Of a stretch of DNA of 64,000 nt, positions 20,046 to 31,189 are shown one piece after another. The DNA lies in NCBI GenBank assembly GCA_014281115.1, contig JACONQ010000002.1, positions 992,001 to 1,056,000 on the forward strand, written 5' to 3'. Position 1 is the first letter of the stretch; every line of letters begins with the position of its first letter. The stretch comes from Laburnicola sp. R22_1 (lineage: Eukaryota; Ascomycota; Dothideomycetes; Pleosporales; Didymosphaeriaceae). The notes below the pieces were generated by a model. That model had not been told where the DNA came from. It did not search any database and was given only the letters and a program-made list of their open reading frames with translations. The translations under genes and the position numbers were made by a program.

Positions 20046-21631
20046 CGGCAATAACGCAGCCACTCTACAGCTTGAGTGCTTCTCGGGTACTCACCATGAT
20101 AGGAACAACTCAATCTCGGTTGAAACGTACGCCAGATCCCTTCTAGGGCGAATTAAAGAGCGAGACGGCATCGTGAAAGCATGGGTGTATCTTGGTAGGT
20201 TCAAGAAATGGCATGTTAAGCGGTGGCAACAAACTAATCTTGACAGATCCAGAGCAAGTACTGCGCCAAGCTAGAGCTCTTGACAAGATACCATATGAAC
20301 AAAGGGGTAAGTAGGCCTGTGATACGTATTGCACGTGGATACAAGCTGATCACATAACAAATTTGAAGGTCCACTGCACGGAGTGGCGGTAGGTATCAAA
20401 GATATCATGAACACCAAAGGTACAACAAACCCGAATCCTTACCAGTAGCAGTATTGATGTGACTTAGATATGCCGACCCAATTTGGCTCTCGGTTGTATC
20501 AGGGACATCAGTCTTGCTTTGATTCTTCAGCTGTCGGTATTCTAAGAGCTGCGGGAGCACTCATTTTCGGTTCGTTGTTTAAACTCTACCAGGCATATTC
20601 TCACCCCCTCCAGGTAAAACGACTACAACGGAGTTCACAGTGCTCAGCAAGGGATCCACCACCGCGAATCCCCATGACCCCAATCGCACGCCGGGCGACT
20701 CATCTTGCGGGTCCGCCGCAGCAGTAGCTGACTTCCAAGTCCCACTCAGCTTTGGCACGCAAACCGGCGGTAGCGTTATCCGTCCAGCATCCTACACCGG
20801 GGTGTTTGCTATGAAACCAACCTACAATACCATCTCAACTGAAGGCCAGAAGATCTCTCTTCTGACTTTCGACACTATTGGGTTTACTTTGCTCGCAATA
20901 TCGAGGATCTGGACTTGGTGGCAAACGTGTTCGCGGTCCAGGATGACGAACTTCCAAAGGACGTGCCACTGAACGAAGTTTCGGTCGCTTTTGTCAAGAC
21001 ACCAATGTGGTCACAAGCAGGCCCCTGCACCAGAGCCGCTATGGAGAAAGCTGCCAGCATACTCCGAAATAGCGGCGTCAAAGTCGAGGACGTCTCCTTA
21101 CCAACTGAAGTAGGGGATAGCGAAGCTCTTCAAAGGAGAAATCAACAATTTGCAAATGTGAAGCACGAGCGGCGTTTCTTAGGGAGTACTTGGTGGACTA
21201 GTCGAAGATAGCCCCAGAAGTACGACAGCTTGTGGAAAATAGTTTCAACTTCTCCAACAAAGAGCATATGGAAGCTCTCGATCAGTACTCCAGTATCCGG
21301 CCTCTTTTTGACAAGCTAGCCGGTGAATATTCGGCCATCATCACACCCAGCGCTATCGACGAGGCTCCGCTGGGCCTGGACGACACGGGAAACCCAATAT
21401 TCAACGCGCTTTGGACGGCAAGTTTCTTGTGCATTGGTAGCGTTTTGTGCTAATCTAGTTTAGGGATTGCACGTCCCGGTCATCAATATACCTGCATTCG
21501 CCGGAATACATGGTATGCCTATTGGCTTGTCGGTTGTGGCCGGTAGATACCACGACCGGCACCTTTTGCGAATCAGCAAGATCTTGAGTGAGCTACTCGA
21601 GGCTAACGGCGGCTGGAAGACGAAGATGTGA
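20046..21631 (+). pseudogene. Amidase (amidase signature family) pseudogene
   Basis: Fragments of an amidase are spread over seven or more pieces separated by intron-like gaps: ISVETYARSLLGRIKERD, DPEQVLRQARALDKIP, GPLHGVAVGIKDIMNTK (catalytic Lys region), MPTQFGSRLYQGHQ, the Gly/Ser signature SSCGSAAAVADFQVPLSFGTQTGG and the C-terminal PAFAGIHGMPIGLSVVAGRY ending at TGA 21629-21631. Between them are frame breaks: after DTIGF (about 20885), around 21110-21190 where the frame must change at least twice, and a TAG near 21195. I find no in-frame ATG upstream of the first conserved block. The last intron begins GC (GCAAGT) instead of GT. Intact relatives hydrolyse amides; this copy looks dead. 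Confidence 0.8.
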
Positions 21632-21761
21632 TCGTGAGGTGCCAGGCGACAGGCAGGCTGTAGACACGTTGCATGGCTCATCCCGATAATAAGGCGAGTA
21701 GCTGCGTTGACATGCTATAGAGGTTGTGATTACACCAAGGCATATCAATGCAACATTTTGC

Positions 21762-23143
21762 TTACGCTGCACCTTCCTTCGGCCCTGGTCTCAACAGTTT
21801 TCTGATCTGCAACGCTCCCAATCCTCTTCGCACTCCTTGCTCATAAAACGCCAGAACCCAAACGATAATAGTCACCAGCGTCAAAGGTATCGTAATCGCC
21901 CAATAAAGCCAGAACATGTCGGAAACCTTCCACACCTGCTTACCAGAATCATCGTCAAAATCGAAGAAGTTCATCCCAAACAAACCGGACACAAAAGTCC
22001 CTGGGAGATACACTAGTCCCACTACCGCAATCGAACGCATGATACTGTTCTCCTGGTATGATTCTTTTCCCATCTGGACCATGATGCGGCTATCACGCTG
22101 CGCGACAAGGTTGTATGCCTAGCAATTGTTCAGCGTCCAATGTAAAGGTATTCATACACGGCGTGACGTACGAGGTTTATCTCATTTTGGAGACGTTCTT
22201 GCAAAGACTCGGACCGCCGTTTGATGCTCTTGAGGTCCTTTTCCAGTCCACGTAACCTGTGTAGAATCTCTACATCTTCCTGATCATCTTTTTGGTCTCG
22301 TCCATGGTGGCTGTCCGATCGGCCACTTGCCTTGCGGATGCATTCAATTGTATCAACTGCTACATCGAGCGTCTCATTCGAGTGAATCAGATGCCGCGCG
22401 ATCTCGTGAAGTTGCACGAAGTCGGGCTGGCCGCCTGAAGGAAACTCACGTCCCTATCAAGTTGAGCAACGAACATCAAAGCCAGTGATGAAAAGACGTA
22501 CGCGCTCCACATTTCGGACGCAATCGCGTAACGCCCACACCGATGCGTCGTACAAATCTACCACAGCTTCCAGGAAAATCGCGTGCCAGAGAGCTATGGA
22601 ACAAGGCGCGAAGGGCTGGATATTCTTTTGTAGACGCTCTCGCGTTTCGTCTGGGCAATCGAGACACCAGATGACTGAGATGTCTTCGCTCCGACTAGTG
22701 AACGATACGATCTGTTGCCAAGTATATGTGAGTTGCTCGTGTCCACGTCTAGGCAAGACTTGTTTAATCTTGAAGTTGTACCAAATATCTAAGGATTGGT
22801 CAGAAGAAGCGCATCGTAGTATAATTCTCAGTTCTTACTCTGCGTTTCCAAGGCACCACTGTCAAGATGCGCAAGGCGACATTCGTGTGAGCCATTCAGA
22901 TCCTTCGATATGGAGTCTAGAAACTTTTTCGGAAGCATATTGACAGCAGCATTTCTCCTTCGCGCGGCCTGTGCCAGACCCTCGGCTTTACCGAACCTAA
23001 AGGTCGTCAATATCATGGATTGTTAACTGACTGAAGACGCACACTATGCAGAACCGCTCTGTCGCTTTTTCCGCGTGACCATTGTTCTTCAGCCTCGCCA
23101 TCTCAATCTCCCAGGTAGATCTCCATGGGGACTTTCCTAACAT
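21762..23143 (-). CDS. CorA-like divalent metal ion channel
   Basis: Five exons on the minus strand: 23143-23043, 22996-22839, 22788-22502, 22453-22172 and 22118-21762, giving 394 residues. All introns are 46-53 bp with GT..AG ends, and phases agree. The C-terminus holds two membrane helices, the first ending in the Gly-Met-Asn signature (VSGLFGMNFF) that defines CorA/Mrs2/Alr channels, the second WAITIPLTLVTIIVWVLAF. The N-terminal part is a charged cytoplasmic domain with a long helix before TM1 (LRGLEKDLKSIKRRSESLQERLQNEINL). It should form a pentameric Mg2+ or other divalent cation channel. It is shorter than many fungal CorA-like proteins, so an extra upstream exon is possible. Confidence 0.8.
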
Positions 23144-23748
23144 TTCATTATTTTCGTGATTTCAAAGACTCCCCGCGGTGTATACCCGGTGTTAGAACCT
23201 CCACTCCGTTCATTGCAGTATGTTGAAAGATAGATCGGTGAATTTGGGACGGAAATTCCACTTCCCCTCGCTTTGCGAGGTATGCTGAGTAGGTTCGTTC
23301 GAGTTCCGTACAGTGACCAGTCTGAGTTGGCAGCAAAGGCGCCAACGGAGAGGCGAAGCACTTTATCTTTGGTTGGTGTGGCGGCGAGATCGTCCAATAA
23401 GACTGGGGCACCCTGCACCTCTCGCCTCAGCCTGGTCAAAGACGCCCTGCAGGCTAAATTGACCGAGATCAACATAAAAATATGCCTTATTGTTTGCCTT
23501 TTTTTTATCGCCTGCTCAGAGTTGCATTCAGGCGCATGCTATGAACCTGCACGCCTGAGCTATTGTGCGCTTTTCGCTAGGGAGCTTTCCGATCTCAACA
23601 ATTTTAAGTAGATTATCCTTTCTGGAAAAGGACGTTTGCATTGCCATTTTCCAAGTTGATGGTTGATCGCAGATGACCGAAACGGCGCTCAGTGTCCAGC
23701 TAAACATTTCGATCAAAATGCAACAGACTAAGCGCAATGATATTTACA
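23144..23748. other. Intergenic between CorA-like and DUF7580 genes
   Basis: Holds the promoter of the CorA-like gene and the 3' end of the DUF7580 gene. Open frames at 23137-23475 and 23273-23611 overlap and have no features. Confidence 0.45.
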
Positions 23749-25820
23749 TTATATCTCTGAAACAGAAGTAGGTATGAGTTCGTAAGTGGCCTGTATAGGT
23801 GCAACAACGTCTGCAAAGAAGGTACTTCTGAAAGAGCGATGCTCGAACGTGTTCATCGATGTTGGACCAGGAAACAAGAACCGTAAACAACGATCGACCG
23901 CGTGCGCATACGACATTCCAGGATCTAACATCAGCTCCGTGATCTGGCTCTTAGCAACATCGTAGTCGTCGAGAGGCGTTGTTGTAGCCGTACTGGCTGC
24001 GTTCAATACGTGGGCTTCCAATCGTAATTTATCAAAAGACTTATTGAGCCCCAGCTCTATCAAGCGGATAGCTAACGTATAGAGTGTGATGTTCTGGATT
24101 TGCTTACTCTGGAATTGGTTCGTTGTAGGGGCGCTGTTTGTATTTGGCGGAGGCGTAAAGCTGTACGATAGATACGGATGACTGGATAGGCGCGACGTAC
24201 TCTGTGAAGCGTCTTGTTCAAGGAATAGGTGAACTGCTTCGTCGTTCAAGACTTCTCCCATCCAGGCTGAATTGCATAGATGAAGAACTGCCCATGCTAG
24301 ACCTGCCGCGATACCGAAACGCTGCTTTCGATCAAGAGCGAGTCGGCGATTAGTGACATCATCCACCACTCTGTTGAGAAGTGCATGAAGACGAATTGTA
24401 CGTTTTGGATCTGCGAGACCTGCTTTGCTGGACGGATCTGACGAAGTGATGCGCACCTGTTTGCTAGGCTGAGTACCAGGAACAGAAATGCAGGCAAGAG
24501 TGGATTTAGAGACCTGTGAGACTTGAAGCATATCACAGAGCTTGATAGTAGGCTGAGGACTGGGAGAGCGGGATGGAATCGGTGTAGGGCCTGATAAGGT
24601 CGCTAAAGTAGATGAAGACTGAGCGGCTAAGCAGCAATATCAGTGACAACATAGTTGCACGACGAAAGAAGCGCTCTTACCAGGGTTCGCAGGGCTGGTA
24701 GGAAGTTTTGATCGTTTGGAGTCGCCACGGAACATATCTCTGAACCGTACTCCTCTGCTCTTTCTCTGGGAAGACAGCGTCGATGAGTGACTTGGAGTGG
24801 GGGAGAGAGGTACAAGTGGAGGCGATAGAAGATTATCGGGTTGCCCTGTTGACTCTTGCTGTTCGATTCTCACAGACAATGACCTCCAGTGCATGTTGTC
24901 GTTTCCGCTCGACTGCTGTACCAGTTCTACAGAGCTCATCGCCAGTGCAAATGCGCCAGGCCCGAACGGCTTCTTCTCGTGCCAGTTGAGTTGAATGTGG
25001 CCCAGATGTTTTGGAACAGGGCAGGTGCATCCCAGGCTTGACTTTATCGCCTGGTGGAGTGTTCGAGCGTTTTCGCGAATCAACCTTGTATGCTCTTCAT
25101 CGAAGCGCGCTCGTATAAGATTGACAATGCGGTTTTCTGTGTCCGATTGCGCTTCCCGCCTTTCCAGGCCACAGTTCTGTAGTGCTGTGTTGCATGCTTG
25201 CAGTTGCGTAAATATTTCTCGTCTTCTCTTCGAGCCGAAACTACGCTTGACCCTGCGCCATTCCCAATTCATTCGATCTGATGTCGCGTCTGACATGTTC
25301 GGCTAAACAAAATTGGGTGTTAGTGTGTGCAGTTCTTCAGAGATAAAAAGGTTATAAACAGCAGCTATCAGTTTCCGGACATGTTGCTCACTACGTTACA
25401 TACGGATGGAGCAGATGTAGACTGTACAGGAACTGATGGCGTAGTACTGTATTCTCATCGGCTTGGATACTGCGGAAGACTCACCGGCCCCTGCGCGTCA
25501 GGGTACAATTCCTGTGCCAATTCGTTCATCAACCCATCCATTCGGCGAATGCTTATCATGAACGGCTCCCATCTACTTGGGTGTTTGACCTGGAGCGCAA
25601 ATTCAATCTCATCCATGGTAGTGCCGTCTGTGAGCTCAAGGTCCAGTGCACTGAGAGTTATCTTGAGCTGCTGCCGTTGCAGTTCGACTTGAGTTCTGAT
25701 CGTCTGTATTGTTTCTTTCCAGTGTTTTGTGTCTTTTAGAGGCTCCCATGCTCGATGATAGTTGTCCAGGGCGTAGAATATGAGCGGTATGGCACCAAGG
25801 ACAACTCCCGCGACCTCCAT
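23749..25820 (-). CDS. DUF7580-family protein
   Basis: Three exons on the minus strand: 25820-25485, 25302-24681 and 24626-23749, giving 611 residues with consistent phases. The protein opens with a hydrophobic segment (MEVAGVVLGAIPLIFYALDNYH) followed by a helical region (HWKETIQTIRTQVELQRQQLKITL), as in other fungal proteins of this family. The middle is Ser/Pro-rich. The C-terminal domain contains QRFGIAAGLAWAVLHLCNSAWM and ends with the family's Cys-Leu-Arg motif (YAHAVDRCLRFLF). Function is unknown. The N-terminus resembles in outline the membrane-active helices of HeLo-type domains, but that is my inference. It is transcribed away from the STAND gene at 26214, sharing a 393-bp spacer. 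Confidence 0.78.
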
Positions 25821-26213
25821 CGTGACTTTTATCGTGGACGCAGACACAGCGTATGTGCTCAGCTGCCTCAATTGTAGGCTGTAAGACACAGGGAGAGTCT
25901 CGGCGGGCAGCACAGGCGGCGCAACGAGTATGACAGCGCGGCTGTCTCCGCACCGTCTTGCAACGCCGCTTGAGGATATACGGAACGCCGAGCGTGTGCG
26001 GAAAAAAACGAAAAGATAGAGGATGGTGCCTCGATATTGCAGGTTTGGGGAAGCGTGCTTATCTGGTGTCCATGGATTCCTCAGCCTCAGCCTGGTGCGG
26101 GGTCCTTTGGGGGCGGACGGTGTTACCGACGCCGAGTCCTCTTCATCTCAGCCTGACCCCACCGTCTATCCCCAAGTCACCACTTCGCTTTGTGGTATCT
26201 CTTGCCTGTAGGC
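25821..26213. promoter_or_regulatory. Shared divergent promoter region of DUF7580 and STAND genes
   Basis: 393 bp between the two start codons, which face away from each other. No clear TATA box. Any activator binding here could act on both genes; this is inference from geometry only. Confidence 0.4.
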
Positions 26214-29200
26214 ATGTCGCACGATGCGGATCTGGTCAATGTCCCTGCCACCGCTGATATTTCATCACAGTTTCGCCGCAGTCTTGCGTCGCTAAAGAGC
26301 CTTACAGCGCTCCTCTATCGCCAACCCGGTCAAGATCAATTCAAATCAGGCCTTGCGAAAGCGCTCGAGGAATATGGAAAGCTGAGCACATGGGGCGAAG
26401 AGAACCGCGCCGCCCTACCCAACGCGTCCCGTGGCTCCCTAGACGAGACGCTACGGAAAAATGGTGGCGTCAAGGACATGGTAGTTAACATTCTCGCAAA
26501 GATAGAAAGACAAGCAGAGGATGGTGAGTAAAAAGAGCCGTTTCTGTCCAATACTGACCATTATAGCCATTCAAACGACCCAAATAACCCATGAGGGAAG
26601 CGCAACCTTGCATGGCATCTCTTTGGGCACGAATTCAGACGAGGACACCGAGTCAAGTTCTGAGGATGATACCTGGAGCGATGATGATGGCTCACCTTCT
26701 AAGAAGCCCGCAGTCTGGCGAATTCTTAGACATATTGAAGAAGATATTCGTTCATTATTCCAGGTCTCGCTCATGATCGTTAGACCGGGTTTTAGTCGAC
26801 GTTACATACATTCTACCAACCAGGACAACTGGGACCCAAGAGTGGCCCACTACGTCGACTTCGATCTTCGTCATGTTGAAGAAAAATTACTGGACTGGGG
26901 ACGGCCACGCTTCAACGAGGATGCAGAGCTAATAGCTACACCGGAATTGTTAGAGCAACGAACCAAGTCCAGTGATATGCCTGGTTTTCTCGCCAATCTC
27001 TCGCAAAGGCTTGCTAGAGCGAACACGAAACGTCGGGAACAGTTATTCTATTGGTCGAAGCACCCTGATAAAGCTCCTATAGTCGTCGAAATCGACATCT
27101 CTACGAAGACTAAGACGATACATCATCACGGAGTTGAGCATGAGCAAAGTGAAAACTCGACCAAGCCGAGACTAGTGACACCACACGTGAAAGACACGGA
27201 AAGTCGAGCACCGCAATCTATAACAAGCAAGCATACCTTCTCTACCGTAGTTGTATCAGATGTATTCGGGCCTCGGACTGTGACCGGGCCGACCCGTACG
27301 ATATATGCTGAATCAATCTTGGGCAGACAAAGATCAAATCGGGTTCCCGATGCTCCTTCTACTATATTACATGGAGCAACGTTTGAGTGTCCATATTGCC
27401 ACCTGGTCCTCGACTCTAATTTAATGCGAAGCCGTCAAGAATGGAAGTATGAAGCCCATACATGCGTTGAAGTCCAGTTTACTCACCCTTCTCTAGACGT
27501 CATGTTTTCCGCGACCTTAGACCATACGTCTGCTCTTTCGAAGATTGTCAGAATCCGGATAAGCAGTTCCAAACACGACACGACTGGATATACCACGAGA
27601 TGCAAACACATCGGCGGAAGTGGATATGCGAGGAGCACAATATGGATTTCCTGACTCGCGACCTGTTCATTGAACATGTCCGCTCTGCGCATGCCCTTTC
27701 GATCTCCGACCTGCAACTTCCTGTTCTCGTTGAGATTTCTGAACGCCCTTGTGACGAAATGGAGGTTTATCCGTGTCCGTTTTGCCCGGAAGAGCGACGA
27801 CTTAACATATTGCGTACCCACGTTGCGGAACATCTTGAGTCAATTGCACTTTTCGCATTACCAGCAAATGCTGGCGCACCGGATGGAAGCGATGTAGATC
27901 GTGACGAAAATGACCAGGATGGAAATTCTGATGGCGCAGCTGATGGAGGGCTATCGTCCAGAGTGGACGACTCCGACATGTCAGACGCCTGGAGTTCACG
28001 CCGATCAGTTGAGTCTAAGCCCGATGGTCCTGATACCCTGCCGACCAAAGACACCCTATCCGGAAATCTTCTCGGACTAACAATCATGTATGACCCGGGC
28101 ATCGAACCGTCGGCAGATATCATATTCGTGCATGGACTTGGTGGGAATAGTCACTCGACTTGGTCGGCAGATAAGAGTGAAGAATCATGTTGGCCAAAGA
28201 AATGGCTTCCCGTCGAGCTGAATTTTAGCTCTGTAAGGATTATGACATTCGGTTATGCTACTGATCTGGAAAGTGGTTCCCCTGGTATGACAGAGGTCGC
28301 GAAAGACTTGCTTTACTCGATGAAAGATTTGTATGATGATGAAGCATCCTTGAGGACGGTTCAGGTGAGTATGACTCTTCTCCTCAGCAAGTGTGCATCA
28401 TTAATTCAAGATATCAGAGACCAATCATCTTCGTGGCACACTCACTAGGGGGAATAATCATCAAGAAAGTAAGCCGGGAGGAGCTCAAATAGCATCTACT
28501 GGAGAATGGCAACTGAAAACTGTACAGGCATACCTCCTTGGTCAGAACGACGCTCACTACGAACCACTCACTATAGCAATCAGAGGGATCGTCTTCCTAG
28601 CGACACCACATCGCAGCTCTGGGTACACGGACGTACTTAGAAGGATAACGGAAGCCACGGTGCCTGGTCTGTCCAGGCATCGTGCAAGAAGGTGGATAAG
28701 GGACTCCCTAGTCATGCAAGATATCAACGATCAATTCCATCACGTCGCCCCATTACTTTTCATATGCTCTCTATACGAGACGAGACTAACGACCACAGGA
28801 AAGGAAAAATCGGTATGTTCTAATCCATTAACAACGCAAATCTAGACTAACTCTCTCTAGATGATTGTGAAAAAAGACTCAGCCGAAATGGGCTTTCCGG
28901 ACGAGAGGTCCCTCCCGCTTGATGCCAATCACTGTAACATTTGCAAATACAGCAATGTTGAGGACCCTAATTACATCACTGTCAGGAATGTGTTAGGCGA
29001 GACGATTGTTAGCTCAACACAAAGTACCCAGAGTTAGTAAATATCATGAATCTTTTCACTTGAGCTAAGTCAAAACAGACGAACCCACAATATCATTGAA
29101 GAACCAGGACCTGGAACGCCCGATCCTAGAGCTCGACGAGAAGAAGCGCCAGGAAATGGATCGGCAGCTCCTGGACTTCAAGGAGGAGGAACGTCAGAGT

Positions 29201-30209
29201 GAGTTCAAGAGATTACGACTTCTCCTGGGCATAGACGATGAATCCATTAAATTCGAAGACGACCTTCAACTCTTCCGAGAGCGCCGAAATACAGTTGAAT
29301 GCGAGTGGATCCTCGAAGACCCTTCCTTCACGGATTGGTTCAACTCTGACGGGGTGGGGCTAGCGTGGTTATACCGCTCATGGATTAGGGAAGAATCATG
29401 TGGGTGACCCTTGGATGCTTCCTAAAAACATAATGTGTACTTATCATCCACTTCCAACAGTTATGGCCTCATTCATATTGGACCACGTCGAGAAGTGCGG
29501 AGCATCTTGCGCATACTACAGCCATGCTGGCTCCGGTTCTCAACCCTTCAACAATTCTTTGTCGAAGACTTTAAAAAGCCTATTTGTTTTAATAGCACAG
29601 CACTTGCCTAGCTTTGTAACACAGCTACTAGCGCAAGAAAACATTGAGAATACACTTCGCCTTGATGAACACGACCTGGTCGATGTCTGGAGAGCCCTCA
29701 TTGCCTGTCTACGGCACGGTTTACGGCTCGACATAGGATTACCGAGCATGCTGTTCTTGATTATCGACTCTCTGGAGTACCTGGGTGAATTCCGAAGTTC
29801 GCTTTTGGTACAAATGCTGGGAGCCTTGTTTACTCTTGAGGGACCCGGTGGGTTTCATCTACCCATAAAGGTTCTCCTTGTTGGCCCCTATCAAAAAGAA
29901 GTCGAGGAAGAATTGAAGAATATGTCCCAAGCCGTACCGCCTGTGCCCGTCGCATTCCTGCCAATCGACGAGCGCAGCACGCAACAGAAAATCAGGGAGA
30001 ATGCCAAAGAGACACTGCAGGATTTGGCATTTAGTGAAGATATCAAAGCCGAGATTATCAGTGTCGTGACAAGACTAGGAACCAAATGGAAAGAGGCCAG
30101 TGAATACTTGAGAATGATAGTTTCCTGTCGCGATGAGGAAAGCGTTCGCGACTTCCTCCGGACGATAAAAGAACCAGAGGGAGATTCAGAACATGTATCT
30201 TCTGCTTAG
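26214..30209 (+). CDS. STAND/NLR-like protein: C2H2 fingers, alpha/beta hydrolase, NACHT-like domain
   Basis: Eight exons: 26214-26523, 26567-27446, 27497-28364, 28418-28468, 28528-28812, 28861-29032, 29079-29399 and 29461-30209, giving 1211 residues with matching phases. From the N-terminus: a helical region; Cys/His fingers at about residues 377-480 (FECPYCHLVL, WKRHVFRDLRPYVCSFEDC, WICEEH..HVRSAH, YPCPFCPEE..HVAEH); an alpha/beta hydrolase from about 592 (IIFVHGLGGN, then AHSLGG with the Ser nucleophile, ATPHRSSGY); and a NACHT-type NTPase from about 860 (CEWILEDPSFTDWF). The Walker A position reads RSWIREES instead of a GxxGxGKS loop, while a Walker B-like strand (LFLIIDSLEYL) is kept. 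No repeat domain follows, so it is shorter than typical relatives. Related architectures act in fungal non-self recognition and programmed cell death. It may be a degenerate copy. Confidence 0.75.
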
Positions 30210-31189
30210 GACTAGTCTATTGCAGTTTACACATGCTCGCTTCCATCGCATATGACGATCTTTCGTATCACTACCTCGCTATCTTCGGCTACGTGACTTT
30301 CAGTGCCATTCTCGGGCAGTGTTGGGCGCTTCGATAGTAATTACTATTAAATGACCGTCGTCGTGGGAGATTCTCACCTAGTTCGAGTCCTCACAATACA
30401 CAGAGAGGGGTAACATAGGGGGAGGTGCTAAAACCCAGTACCTAGCACACAGTGGTAGTGATAAAATATACATGAAATATCAAGAATCTTGTTAGCGACA
30501 TTTTGCACGGCAACATAGTAATTACTATGTGGTGTTAAATTAACTACCTAGGGGTAGAACGACGAAGGCTTTCATCTCAAATAACATGACAAAAAAAGCA
30601 GAGCCCCTTGCTTAGTAATCAAAAAGAGCGTAAAAAGGTGATGACAAAAAGTAAGTACTATATAATAACTTATCAAGGAAATATTAACTACTATTTCATA
30701 TCCACTCAATCACATGTATTCATATGATATTTTCACAGAGCTGGTACACAGAAAAATAGGTTATAGCTAGTTATTTCCCTTCCCAAAGAATAGTTGCGGG
30801 ATGCAGCTTTGTTCAACCAAAAAAAAAACTATTTCATAAAACTCCCCATCACTGACATACCGTAGGCACCACGAGGATCTCTCAAATAGGCCAAGGACAA
30901 ATAAGGCGAGGACCATATCCAAACTCTTTCGACTCTTCTTATATAAGTCGGTCCATCGATCCCGAAGACCATTTTCCTCTCAATACGATAAACCGCAAAA
31001 ACGTTGTCCACCAGCTCAACGCACCACCCAGACGAAACCCTACGTCACAACTCAACTCATCCCAAGAACGCACAAACGCCCGCCCCATTTTCAATATAAC
31101 ACGTTTGTTCATTAGGGGTATTAAAACGTTACTCAGGACTACATCCCATCATCATCAAGCACGCAGCATCCATTACTAAACCCAGGCCC
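30210..31189. other. Intergenic with one solitary foldback arm
   Basis: No supported gene. Contains the repeat arm at 30528-30650 and a perfect palindrome CATAGTAATTACTATG immediately to its left (about 30514-30529). The remainder is ordinary AT-moderate sequence, with the 3' flank of the receptor gene on the right. Confidence 0.5.
30528..30650 (+). repeat. Solitary arm of the foldback repeat family
   Basis: Plus-oriented copy with TGTGGTGTTAAATTAACTACCTAGGGGTAG at its outer end, the AAGGCTTTCATCTCAAATAA block, AGCAGAGCCCCTTGCTTAG core and AAAAAGGTGATGACAAAAA end. No facing minus arm. It is GC-richer at CpA/TpG positions than the AT-block copies, so it may be younger or less mutated. Confidence 0.85.

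Noticed and set aside
30300..30400. Possible tRNA (AGTTCGAGTCC resembles a B box)
   Set aside because: No acceptor or anticodon stem could be drawn, and no A box lies at the right distance.
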